A stretch of DNA of 32,590 nt from NCBI GenBank assembly GCA_021154785.1, contig JAJKHX010000216.1, forward strand, positions 1 through 32,590. The letters are read 5' to 3'. Position numbers and translations under genes: made by a program. Numbering within the stretch: position 1 is the stretch's first letter; every line of letters starts with the position of its first letter. This document shows positions 24,092-31,501 of the stretch, piece by piece. Origin of the DNA: Nocardiopsis sp. GTDB lineage: Bacteria; Actinomycetota; Actinomycetes; Streptosporangiales; Streptosporangiaceae. Below the pieces are notes generated by a model. It ran no database searches. It saw only the letters and a list, made by a program, of their open reading frames with translations, and was not told the origin of the DNA.

Positions 24092-24619
24092 TCAGAACGA
24101 CAGCGTCCCGCTCTCTGCGAACTTGTCCACCTCGTGGCGCGGCGTTTGAGCGAGCGAGCAGGTGCCGTCGGGGTTGCGGGCCAAAAGCGCCCGGCCGCTG
24201 ACCGTCCCGGTGAAGTTGCCCGTCGCGCCGGCGAACTTCCCGGTGCCGCCGGTTACCTGCAAGGCGAGCTGCGACGTGCCGGTGAACAGACAGCTGTGCG
24301 GGTTGATATGAAACGACAGGCTCTCCCCGAGCGTGCTGACCACGTGCAGGGTGCCGCCGGGGAAGACCAGATCGTCCTGGCTAACGGGATCGCCGGGCAC
24401 GACCTCGACGAACCGGCCGACGCCCTTGAATACCCCCCTGGCGCGCACCACGCTGCCTATGACCGTCCGGGTGTTCGTACCCGGCACGGCTGCGAACACG
24501 ATGGTGCCGCTGAGCATCTCACTGCCGCTCGTCGCCGCGGCCGCGGGCATAGCGGGCGCGGCGGAGATAGCCAGCGCGGTTCCAGCGACCAGCAGCGCCC
24601 ATGACATCGCTCGCTTCAT
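24092..24619 (-). CDS. Secreted protein, allene-oxide-cyclase-barrel-like
   Basis: A 175-aa protein with a clear Sec signal peptide: MKRAMSW, a hydrophobic core LLVAGTALAISAAPAM, and probable cleavage after AAA near residue 28. The mature part is beta-rich, with SGTIVFAAVPG, FPGGTLHVVSTLGESLSFHI and a GGTGKFAGATGNFTGTVSG segment. The last is typical of small AOC/dirigent-like barrels secreted by actinomycetes. Two Cys (in HSCLF and GTCSL) could form a disulfide. It starts at ATG 24619 with GGGAGGG SD. Its role is unknown. Confidence 0.78.
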   Translation of the reverse strand: MKRAMSWALLVAGTALAISAAPAMPAAAATSGSEMLSGTIVFAAVPGTNTRTVIGSVVRARGVFKGVGRFVEVVPGDPVSQDDLVFPGGTLHVVSTLGESLSFHINPHSCLFTGTSQLALQVTGGTGKFAGATGNFTGTVSGRALLARNPDGTCSLAQTPRHEVDKFAESGTLSF

Positions 24620-25307
24620 GAATCCCTCCCGTGGTCGTCCGCCGCCTGGTGGCGGGATCATCTGGTGTGGGCTCGTGCGCAGTGCCGGTGAGGGCATGGA
24701 GCACGGGACACCGCTGCCGGGACCAACGGTCTGGCGAAGCGACATACGACCTGAACCATCGACGCATATCACGCTTCAAGTGACGCCCGGTAAGCCGTCA
24801 CGCCGCAACACGAAGGTATAACGCGGAGGCGATATGGGGAAGCCACACATGAGACATTCGCGGGACGCAACGCAGCCGACGATCGCACCGCAGTCACACA
24901 GCATGTACCAGCTTGAGTCATGACGGTCTGTGAAAACCGTGCCCGATGACTGGTGCATGCCCAAGATCCGGAAAGCAGCAGGCCAGGGAGCGCGTCGGCT
25001 AACGGTTGCGGTCACCGAGGCGTTCATCCGCGTCGATGTCCGCGACGACGGCGCTATCGAGCGGTCCCGCGACGATCCTCCGGTTCGCCGCCGTACCGGG
25101 CCTGGGTGCCGTGTACCTGCCCGGCCTCTCGAGCGGAGTCTGCCTAACCGGCCAGCGAGACGTCGCCAGCCACAGCAAGGCGTTTGAGCAGCTCCGGGCA
25201 TCGGCGCTGCCACCGGCCGCATCAGCACGCCTCATCCGAGGAATAGCCGGAGCTTGACAGCATTCGCTCCCGGCCAAGGCCCGGATGGCCGGAGGCGAAA
25301 TCTGGCC
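24620..25307. other. Long gap, one doubtful small cysteine-rich ORF
   Basis: About 690 bp without a firm gene. The best candidate is a minus-strand frame 24776-24958 (60 codons from ATG 24958), whose product contains CDCG and CLMCG about a dozen residues apart, a possible zinc-ribbon-like arrangement. Its SD is weak and the upstream extension of the frame is Arg/Pro-rich shadow. The rest shows no structure I can support. Confidence 0.3.
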
Positions 25308-25970
25308 CTAGTGCCGTCCGAGCATGTCGTCGGAGACGTGCCGAAGGTGGTCGCGCATGAGGGCTTGGGCTCGCTCGGGATCGCGTTCGGTGAGGGCGGC
25401 GACGATGGCGGTGTGCTGCTCGTGGTAGTCCTTGCGGCGTTCGGGAGTGGAGGTGCGGCGCTTAAGGCTGCCCCACACTGGAAGGGACCTAGCGGTGCTC
25501 ATGACGTCGAACAGATTCATGAGCAGGCCGTTGTGGACGGCCTGGGCGATGGCCCGGTGCAGGTGGGTGTCGTGGGTCTCGAAGGCCTCGTAGCTGTCGC
25601 TGTTCCCGCCGGCATCCAGGTAGCCGGCGATGCGATCCAGGTCGGCCTGGTTGGCGGTGCGGGCGGCGAGCGCGGCGATAGGCGGCTCGATGGTGAGCCG
25701 GACCTGCATGATCTCGGCGGGGCTGGTGTCGGGGGGTGCCCCGTTGAACTGGCGGGTGGCGGTCTCGGTGAGGAAGGTGCCGCGGCCGACGTGGCGGGTG
25801 ATGAGCCCGTCGCGTTCCAGCCCGGCCAGAGCCCGGCGGATCTCGCTGCGCGGGGCGGTGAGCTGGGTGGCCAGGTCGCGCTCGGTGGGCAGTTTCCCGC
25901 CGGGGCCCAGGACGCCGCTGGCGGTCTGTTCCTGCAGCAGCGCCCGGAGGGTCTGCTCGACGGTAGTCAC
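25308..25970 (-). CDS. FadR-subfamily GntR transcriptional regulator
   Basis: A 220-aa protein from GTG 25970. The frame is open further upstream, but that region is AT-rich divergent promoter. The winged helix spans residues 1-70 (LGPGGKLPTERDLATQLTAP, then RSEIRRALAGLERDGLITRHVGRG). The all-helical FCD domain spans about 85-215, with the expected metal/ligand residues in ETHDTHLHRAI, EQHTAIVAAL and RDHLRHV (Asp and three His). FCD-type regulators bind small carboxylates. It is divergent from the FAH-hydrolase operon, and copies of GATTGGTTCA flank both promoters, so it probably represses that operon until the substrate or an intermediate is present. Confidence 0.9.
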   Translation of the reverse strand: MTTVEQTLRALLQEQTASGVLGPGGKLPTERDLATQLTAPRSEIRRALAGLERDGLITRHVGRGTFLTETATRQFNGAPPDTSPAEIMQVRLTIEPPIAALAARTANQADLDRIAGYLDAGGNSDSYEAFETHDTHLHRAIAQAVHNGLLMNLFDVMSTARSLPVWGSLKRRTSTPERRKDYHEQHTAIVAALTERDPERAQALMRDHLRHVSDDMLGRH

Positions 25971-25988
25971 GCCGACAATCTTACCTCT

Positions 25989-26124
25989 TGAACCAATCGA
26001 GACCAATATTTCGTTGCTGTATTTTCTCAGTTGAATGCCACTTAGCTCTCGACTTCGGCTACACGCTTGCTTACTATCGAAACCTAGTCGTAACATAATG
26101 GCTCGATTGGTTCAGATTGGTTCA
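25989..26124. promoter_or_regulatory. GntR-controlled divergent promoter with repeated operators
   Basis: GATTGGTTCA occurs twice in direct tandem at 26105-26114 and 26115-26124, and once inverted at 25989-25998 (TGAACCAATC) beside the regulator. A plausible promoter for the hydrolase operon is TTACTA (26071-26076), 17 bp, CATAAT (26094-26099). That would put the start of transcription on the tandem repeats, so binding there would block initiation. The segment is markedly AT-rich compared with its surroundings. Confidence 0.6.
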
Positions 26125-26126
26125 CG

Positions 26127-27005
26127 ATGAAGCTAGCGGTATTCAGCACTGGGGCGGATCTCCGGGCCGGGGTCGCTGACCCTGATCAGGGCATCATACG
26201 TGACGTCACCAGCGTGCTCGGCGGCCCGGACCTGACGGCCGTCCTGAGTGACTGGGACACCACCCGCGCCGCCCTCGAAGACGCGCTGGCGTCGCTGCCG
26301 GCCGTCCCGCTGGACTCGGTGCGGCTGCACGCGCCGCTGCGCCCGGTCCGGAACATCTTCGCCGTCGGCAAGAACTACCGCGATCACGTCCGCGAGTTCG
26401 GCCGCAGCGGCTACGACACCCCGTCGCGGTCCGAGGAGATCCCGGACAAGCCGATCATCTTCTCCAAGGCGACCACCTCGGTCACCGGCCCGTACGACGA
26501 CGTTGACCCGCACCACGGGGTGACCAGCGAGCTGGACTACGAAGGCGAGCTGGGCGTCATCATCGGCCGCGGCGGCCGCGGCATCACCGCCGCCGGCGCC
26601 TGGCAGCACGTGTGGGGCTACTCCGTCATCAACGACGTCACCGCCCGCGACCTGCAACGCGACCACAAGCAGTGGCTGCTCGGCAAGTCCCTGGACACGC
26701 ACTGCCCGATGGGCCCGTACGCCGTCACCGCCGACGAGATCGGCGACGTCGACACCCTGGAGGTGGAGACGCTGGTCAACGGCGAGCAGCGGCAGCACGC
26801 CCCGGTCAAGGACCTGATCTTCGACATCCCCACGCTGATCGCGACCATCTCCGCCGGGATCACGCTGCTGCCCGGCGACATCATCGCCACCGGCACCCCG
26901 GCCGGGGTCGGCATCGGCTTCGACCCGCCGAAGTTCCTGGTCTCCGGGGACGTGGTCGAGGTTTCGATCACCGGCCTCGGGAAGCTGCGCAACCGGATCG
27001 GCTGA
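26127..27005 (+). CDS. Fumarylacetoacetate hydrolase (FAH) family protein
   Basis: A 292-aa protein with the FAH C-terminal fold. NIFAVGKNYRDHVREF (76-91) includes the catalytic-type His87, the DYEGELGVIIG metal site has Glu139 and Glu141, and INDVTARDLQ has Asp170. KSLDTHCPMGP and the closing GDIIATGTPAGVG substrate loop follow. Members hydrolyse or decarboxylate beta-diketo or 2-oxo acids in aromatic and sugar-acid catabolism. There is no SD, since the tandem GATTGGTTCA operators run up to the ATG; translation may use a short leader. It is the first gene of a three-enzyme operon. Confidence 0.9.
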   Translation: MKLAVFSTGADLRAGVADPDQGIIRDVTSVLGGPDLTAVLSDWDTTRAALEDALASLPAVPLDSVRLHAPLRPVRNIFAVGKNYRDHVREFGRSGYDTPSRSEEIPDKPIIFSKATTSVTGPYDDVDPHHGVTSELDYEGELGVIIGRGGRGITAAGAWQHVWGYSVINDVTARDLQRDHKQWLLGKSLDTHCPMGPYAVTADEIGDVDTLEVETLVNGEQRQHAPVKDLIFDIPTLIATISAGITLLPGDIIATGTPAGVGIGFDPPKFLVSGDVVEVSITGLGKLRNRIG

Positions 27006-27034
27006 ATAGCCGCCGCTACCGCGGAAGGAACATC

Positions 27035-27805
27035 ATGCGTATCAACACCAGCCCGCCCAAGGACCTGGCCGTCGAGATCGAGGGCAGCGGCCCGCCGGTC
27101 CTGATGGTCCATGGCCTCGGCGGCACTTCCAACTTTTACCAGGTCCAGGCCCAGGGGCTCGCCGAGCGGTTCCAGGTGATCCGGCCCGATTCAGCGGGCG
27201 CCGGGCGCTCCCCGGTCAGCGACGGCATCAGCATCGATTCGCACGCTGAGGACCTGGCCGCCCTGCTGGACCAGCTCGGCGTCACCGGCGCTACCGTCAT
27301 CGGCCACTCCATGGGCACCCTGGTCGTCCGCGCCCTGGCCGCCCGACACCCCGGCCTGGTATCGCGCCTGATCCTGCTCGGCGCGGTCGCCGAACCGGCC
27401 GATGCGGCCCGGCAGGCCCAGCGCGACCGGGCCGCCACCTTGCGGCAGGACGGCACCGCAGCCGTCGCCCCGGGCGTCGTCGCCAACGCTCTGTCCGAGA
27501 CCACACGCCGGGACAAGCCCGAAGTCGCCGCGTTCGTCCGCGAGCTGATCATGCGGCAGGACGCCGAGGGCTACGCCCGCAACTGCGAGGCCTTGGCCGC
27601 TGCCACCGATCCTGGGCCGGTCAGCCCTGACCTGCCGCTGCTGCTGATCACGGGCAGCGACGACAAGACTGGCCCGCCAGAGGTCAGCCAGGCCATCGCC
27701 GCCGCCCATGGCTCAGCCACCGTCACGGTCATCGACGGCATCGGGCACTGGACCGCCCTAGAAGCCGCCCGCGACGTCACCGACCACCTGCTGAAGTTCC
27801 TGTGA
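27035..27805 (+). CDS. Alpha/beta-fold hydrolase
   Basis: A 256-aa protein with oxyanion HGLGG (26-30), nucleophile GHSMG with Ser92, acidic residue in LLITGSDDKTGPP (about 215-220), and His in IDGIGHW (about 238). The start ATG 27035 has SD GGAAGGAA. It is similar in build to 3-oxoadipate enol-lactonase and other C-C or ester/lactone hydrolases of ring-cleavage pathways. It lies 29 bp after the FAH gene, so it probably acts on the same degradative route, before or after the FAH step. The exact substrate cannot be read from the sequence. Confidence 0.88.
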   Translation: MRINTSPPKDLAVEIEGSGPPVLMVHGLGGTSNFYQVQAQGLAERFQVIRPDSAGAGRSPVSDGISIDSHAEDLAALLDQLGVTGATVIGHSMGTLVVRALAARHPGLVSRLILLGAVAEPADAARQAQRDRAATLRQDGTAAVAPGVVANALSETTRRDKPEVAAFVRELIMRQDAEGYARNCEALAAATDPGPVSPDLPLLLITGSDDKTGPPEVSQAIAAAHGSATVTVIDGIGHWTALEAARDVTDHLLKFL

Positions 27806-27863
27806 CCAGTCCTCTCTCGTCCTCTAGCTGCAGATACTGTCCGATGTAACAGGAGTCACTGTC

Positions 27864-29168
27864 ATGCCCGTCAAGCCCGACAAGGTTCTCTTCAGAAACG
27901 TCTCCATCCTCGACTCCACCGGCGCCGACCACTACCCAGGCGATGTCCTGGTCGAGAACGACCGCATCGCCGCCGTCGGCACCGTCGATGAGCACGCCGC
28001 CGCCGGGGCCCGGGTCATCGACGGCCGCAGCCGAACCCTGATGTCCGGGCTGTGCGACGCCCACACCCACTTCAGCTGGAACAACAGCGCCGACCTGGAC
28101 GGCCTCGGCACCATGCCGGTGGAAGAGCACCTGCTGTTCTGCCTGGAGTCCGCCCGCACCTACATCGACTCCGGTTACACCATGTGCCTGGGCGCCGCCT
28201 CGGCCAAGGAGCGCCTCGACGTGGTATGCCGCGACGCCATCAACACCGGCCGCTTCCCCGGCCCCCGCTACCTGGCCAACGGCCCCGAGATCGCGGTCAC
28301 CGGCGGCGCCCTGATCAAGTCGATCACCAAGTTCGCCGACGGGCCCGAGGGCATGCGCAAGGCCGTCCGCGAACTAGTCGACCTCGGCGTGGACCAGATA
28401 AAGCTGTCCATGACCGGGGAGGAGATCACCGGCACCCAGCGCGCGGAGGACACCTACTTCTCCGACGAGGAATGCGCCGCCGCCGTCACCGAGGCCCACC
28501 GCCGCGGCAAGCGCGTCTGCGCCCACGCCCGCAGCGCCGAGTCCGTCAAAATGTGCGTCCGCAACCACGTCGACGTCATCTACCACGCGAGCTTCACCGA
28601 CGCCGAGGGCATGGACATGCTCGAGGCCAACAAGGACTGGGTCTTCGTCGCCCCCGGCATCAACTGGCTCATCGCCACCCTCTACGAGGCCGAGGCCTTC
28701 GGGTTCCCGCAGGAAGCCGCCGAAGCCGTCGGCTACAAGAAGGAACTGGAGATGGCCGAGGCCGGGCTGCGCGAGATGCACCGCCGCGGCATCCGGATCC
28801 TGCCCGGCGGCGACTACGGCTTCGCCTGGACCCCGCACGGCACCTACGCCCGCGACCTGCAGCACTTCGTCGAGCGGCTCGGCTTCACCCCGATGGAAGC
28901 CATCCTATCCGCCACTGCCCTCGGCGGGCAGATCATGCTCCGTCCAGACGAGCTGGGCAAGGTCCAGCCCGGCTACTTCGCCGACCTGATCCTCATCGAC
29001 GGCAGCCCCCTGGACGACATCACGATCCTCCAGGACCACGACAAGCTGCACTACATCATGAAGGACGGCCGCTTCCACAAGGAGCACGGCGACGAGCCTG
29101 CCCCGCCGCCGGACCAGCACGAGCTCCTGGCGACCAGCACCGACGCTGTCGTCCAGCAACGGCCCTGA
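27864..29168 (+). CDS. Metal-dependent amidohydrolase
   Basis: A 434-aa protein of the amidohydrolase superfamily. It has an N-terminal beta-sandwich, then DAHTH (His67, His69), a candidate carboxylated Lys180 in QIKLSMTGEE, His221 in VCAHARS, His241 in IYHASF and Asp317 in LPGGDYGF, and a final sandwich strand set (GYFADLILIDGSPLDDI). This is the binuclear dipeptidase/imidazolonepropionase-like subgroup. It probably opens a cyclic amide, lactam or peptide-like bond, supplying the acid that the FAH and alpha/beta hydrolases process. It lies 58 bp downstream of the hydrolase and is closed by a hairpin at 29190. Confidence 0.88.
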   Translation: MPVKPDKVLFRNVSILDSTGADHYPGDVLVENDRIAAVGTVDEHAAAGARVIDGRSRTLMSGLCDAHTHFSWNNSADLDGLGTMPVEEHLLFCLESARTYIDSGYTMCLGAASAKERLDVVCRDAINTGRFPGPRYLANGPEIAVTGGALIKSITKFADGPEGMRKAVRELVDLGVDQIKLSMTGEEITGTQRAEDTYFSDEECAAAVTEAHRRGKRVCAHARSAESVKMCVRNHVDVIYHASFTDAEGMDMLEANKDWVFVAPGINWLIATLYEAEAFGFPQEAAEAVGYKKELEMAEAGLREMHRRGIRILPGGDYGFAWTPHGTYARDLQHFVERLGFTPMEAILSATALGGQIMLRPDELGKVQPGYFADLILIDGSPLDDITILQDHDKLHYIMKDGRFHKEHGDEPAPPPDQHELLATSTDAVVQQRP

Positions 29169-29189
29169 CCCATCCCCGCGCCGAGCCGG

Positions 29190-29218
29190 GCCGGGCCGTC
29201 CACCCTAGGCGGCCCGGC
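29190..29218 (+). terminator. Hairpin after the catabolic operon
   Basis: A 9-bp GC stem (29190-29198 with 29210-29218) and an 11-nt loop, 21 bp after the amidohydrolase stop. There is no U-tract. It separates the catabolic genes from the DUF1636 gene. Confidence 0.55.
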
Positions 29219-29253
29219 GCAGCGCGCGTTCGACTCGGATCCGCATACTTGCC

Positions 29254-29721
29254 ATGACACTGCTGATCTGTCGCACCTGCCCCCGCTATGACCGCCGTGC
29301 CACCGGCCAGTTCGCCCGCGACCTCACCGCCGCCATCCGCATCGACGGCCGCGACGTCGCTACTCGCAACGTCCAGTGCCTGGGCGGCTGCCCCGATGAC
29401 AGCGTGGTCGCTGTCGACGGCCCTGGTATGACCCGCGTCCGCTTCACCGGCGTTACCAGCGACGACGCTCCCGCCATCATCAACGCCGCGCTCGCCCACC
29501 AAGCCAGCAGTACCGGAGATCCTGGCGACTGGCTCATCCCTGCCGAGCTCACCAGCCGGATCAGCTCCGTCACCGCCAAACGCCAGCCTGCAGATTCCAG
29601 CGACGGCGGCCGGCCTGTACCGCCCCGGCACGCGCCACCTGCCTACCGCAACCAGCCGTGGGGCAGGACTCTCCGCCCGCCCGGGCCATCAGGGCTGAAC
29701 CCCCGGCCGGCAGTCGGCTAG
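29254..29721 (+). CDS. DUF1636-like cysteine protein with extended tail
   Basis: A 155-aa protein. Residues 1-95 fit DUF1636, a thioredoxin-like putative metal or Fe-S binding family: LICRTCP with Cys6 and Cys9, QCLGGCP with Cys42 and Cys46, then a helix and LIPAEL. The last ~50 residues are Pro/Arg-rich and low complexity, longer than I expect for the family, so the true gene may have lost its stop. The start ATG 29254 lacks a strong SD. DUF1636 genes are often linked to cobalamin or metal functions, but nothing nearby supports that here. Confidence 0.65.
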   Translation: MTLLICRTCPRYDRRATGQFARDLTAAIRIDGRDVATRNVQCLGGCPDDSVVAVDGPGMTRVRFTGVTSDDAPAIINAALAHQASSTGDPGDWLIPAELTSRISSVTAKRQPADSSDGGRPVPPRHAPPAYRNQPWGRTLRPPGPSGLNPRPAVG

Positions 29722-29774
29722 CTGCCCGGCCTTGGCCATCCGCGTTGCGTGCCGCCCCGCAGGCCTATAACCGA

Positions 29775-31289
29775 TCAAGGCGGAGAAGACGACCTAGCGG
29801 TCAGCTGGGCGAGGTAAGCAGCGGCTCGCCGGTCCACTTCGGGGACGGGGTCGGCGTAGTGCCGCAGCGTGGTGGCACCGCCGCCACTGTGGCCGAGGCG
29901 GGCGGCGGTGTTGCGCAGGTCGAAGCCGCCGGCGAGGAGCTGGCTGGCGGTGTAGTGCCGGCCACCCTTGATGTCGAGATCTACTCCGGCGGCATCGGCG
30001 GCCGCGGCGATCTGGTGGGTGACCCAGTCGGGGTTCCACGGACGGGCGTGGGACGGGTCGTTGGAGAACAGGTACGCGTCGTCTCGCAGTTCGATGCCAA
30101 CCGAAGCGAGCGTGGCGCTGATCTCGTCCAGGTGGGTCGCTATCAGCGCGCAAGCGTCTGGGTCGATGGCGAGCCAGCGGTCCTGGTGAGTTTTGGTGTC
30201 CTTGCGGACGCGCTGGCCGCCGCGGACGACGTAGTTGAAGGCGACGTGGACCAGGCCGCGGTCGAGGTCGATGTCGCGGAGCTGGAGGCCGCATAGCTCG
30301 CCGCGGCGCACGCCGGTGACCACGACCAGCCACAGGTACAGGCCCAGGGCGGCGTTGCGTGTGCGAGCCTCGGTGATCACCTTGGCCACGTCTTCAGGCG
30401 AGGTAGCCGGGATGGGGCGGCGGATCGTGGTGGGTGGCTTGGCTGACTCGGCAGGGTTCCGGTCGGTCCATTCCCAGCGCTGCGCGGCAGCGAACGCGCC
30501 GGACAGGATGCCGTGGATGCCGCGGATCGTGCTGGGCTTCATCGGGTGGCAGACATGCTGGCGGCACCCCGCTCGGTTGCAGTCGTGTTCAGGACCAGGC
30601 CGCCTCCGGCTCAGGCGCGGATCGTTGCTGGGCTCTCCGGCGACGACCGCGGGACGACCGTGCCGCACGATGATCACGCCGCCCGCGGCGAGCGCTTCAA
30701 CCGCGTGCCGCATGACGCCCGTGCCGATGCCCTGCAGGGCACTCACCTCGGTGATCGACGGCAGCTCGTCGCCGGGGACGAGGATCCCTGACCGGATGGC
30801 CCCGGTCAGCGTCGCCGCGACCTGCTGCCAGGCCGGGCGGCGGTCGTGTGGGTTGATCGTCAGCACCGGGACGTTGCGGTGCTCGATGAACGGCTTGCCC
30901 GTGCAGGACAGGTCACCGCAGCGCTTAAGCTCCGCGTAGAGCTTGTCGAGGATCGGACCGCGCACCTTCCGCACCTTCATAGGCCCGAGGGCGGGCTTGA
31001 TGGTGCGGCGGATGAACCCCTCGTTGGTCTGGCGTGTGGACACGTCCCACTCCGCCACCGCGGCGTACTCGTCCATCAGTGTCGCCACGGTAGCGCCGGT
31101 CTCAGGGGTGCGGCCTTCGGAGGCGTCCTTGAGCAGCTCGCCGAGTTTGATCTGGGCTTGCTGCTCGGTCTTGACGGTGGACTTGAGGCGGATGGGCCGC
31201 CGGGTGAGCGGGTCGGTTCCGGCGTACACAGACACCCGGAACGATCCGCTCGGTAGTTGCTCTATGTGACCCTTGGCAACCCTAGGCAT
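29775..31289 (-). CDS. Tyrosine recombinase (integrase) with inserted GntR winged helix
   Basis: A 504-aa site-specific recombinase. The arm-binding AP2-like N-terminal domain is residues 1-55. The core-binding domain (about 65-275) is interrupted by a GntR-type winged helix at about 150-218 ([20 protein letters not shown], then [14 protein letters not shown] and [13 protein letters not shown]), which lies between the conserved PFIEHR and a Cys/His-rich [15 protein letters not shown]. The catalytic domain is about 290-500, with Arg328 (TGVRRGE), Lys366, Arg444 in KGGRHY, His467 in RLGHSGG and nucleophile Tyr478. Lys441 occupies the HxxR His position, a substitution familiar in actinobacterial integrases. 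The start lies 92 bp from the tRNA-Thr 3' end, and the gene runs into the island. It is the likely agent of integration at this tRNA. Confidence 0.93.
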   Translation of the reverse strand: MPRVAKGHIEQLPSGSFRVSVYAGTDPLTRRPIRLKSTVKTEQQAQIKLGELLKDASEGRTPETGATVATLMDEYAAVAEWDVSTRQTNEGFIRRTIKPALGPMKVRKVRGPILDKLYAELKRCGDLSCTGKPFIEHRNVPVLTINPHDRRPAWQQVAATLTGAIRSGILVPGDELPSITEVSALQGIGTGVMRHAVEALAAGGVIIVRHGRPAVVAGEPSNDPRLSRRRPGPEHDCNRAGCRQHVCHPMKPSTIRGIHGILSGAFAAAQRWEWTDRNPAESAKPPTTIRRPIPATSPEDVAKVITEARTRNAALGLYLWLVVVTGVRRGELCGLQLRDIDLDRGLVHVAFNYVVRGGQRVRKDTKTHQDRWLAIDPDACALIATHLDEISATLASVGIELRDDAYLFSNDPSHARPWNPDWVTHQIAAAADAAGVDLDIKGGRHYTASQLLAGGFDLRNTAARLGHSGGGATTLRHYADPVPEVDRRAAAYLAQLTARSSSPP

Positions 31290-31319
31290 ATTTGCAGCGT
31301 AACCCGGATCAGTGACATT

Positions 31320-31340
31320 CGTTCCACGAAACGTTCCACG
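31320..31340. repeat. Putative integrase arm-type sites, integrase side
   Basis: Two perfect direct copies of CGTTCCACG lie between the integrase start and the att core, 37 bp from the core. They match the pairs at the two left ends; a single unit survives beside the integrase relic at 20223-20231. Confidence 0.6.
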
Positions 31341-31377
31341 ACGAGAGCGGGAGTAGAGCCTAAAAGGGCTCTGACCT

Positions 31378-31423
31378 GGGAGCCGGTGAGCGGGATCGAA
31401 CCGCTGACCTGCCGTTTACAAGA
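31378..31423. repeat. att core within tRNA-Thr (attR)
   Basis: This is the third copy of the 46-bp repeat, inside the intact tRNA. It runs from 3 bp beyond the discriminator to the anticodon loop. The identity segment from anticodon loop to 3' end is the usual attB for actinomycete tRNA-targeting integrases. Confidence 0.88.
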
Positions 31424-31453
31424 CGGCTGCTCTGCCAACTGAGCTACACCGGC
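31381..31453 (-). tRNA. tRNA-Thr (anticodon TGT)
   Basis: A 73-nt cloverleaf on the minus strand: acceptor GCCGGTG/CACCGGC, D stem GCTC/GAGC, anticodon stem GCCGT/ACGGC with loop CTTGTAA (anticodon TGT), and T stem AGCGG/CCGCT with loop TTCGATC. The discriminator is T and CCA is not encoded. All stems pair perfectly. It lies 48 bp downstream of the epimerase stop. Its 3' half is restored by the inserted island. Confidence 0.97.
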
Positions 31454-31501
31454 GGGAGACTGAAGAAATCGTAGCCGGCCGGTATCGGGGCCAGGCCGTT
31501 C

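Larger units (their letters stand above)
5730..31423. mobile_element. Composite genomic island: two tandem integrative elements at tRNA-Thr
   Basis: Three direct copies of the 3' half of the tRNA-Thr gene (5730-5775, 21646-21690, 31378-31423) delimit two units of about 15.9 kb and 9.7 kb. The outermost right copy is the functional tRNA, with an integrase gene beginning 92 bp away and pointing from the tRNA into the island. This is the standard product of tyrosine-integrase insertion into a tRNA 3' end. The left unit retains only a fragment of a related integrase. No replication initiator, FtsK/TraB translocase, relaxase or excisionase is visible, so neither unit looks self-transmissible. The content is regulators, enzymes and one toxin-antitoxin pair. 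Confidence 0.85.

Noticed and set aside
28052-29257. A 401-aa plus-strand frame inside the amidohydrolase
   Set aside because: Arg/Pro/His-rich shadow in the second phase of a gene with intact catalytic residues.
29988-29998. Loss of the catalytic His of the integrase (KGGR instead of HxxR) as a sign of inactivity
   Set aside because: Lys at this position is familiar in actinobacterial integrases of the K-x-L-R-H-Y type, and the remaining Arg, Lys, His and Tyr residues are present.
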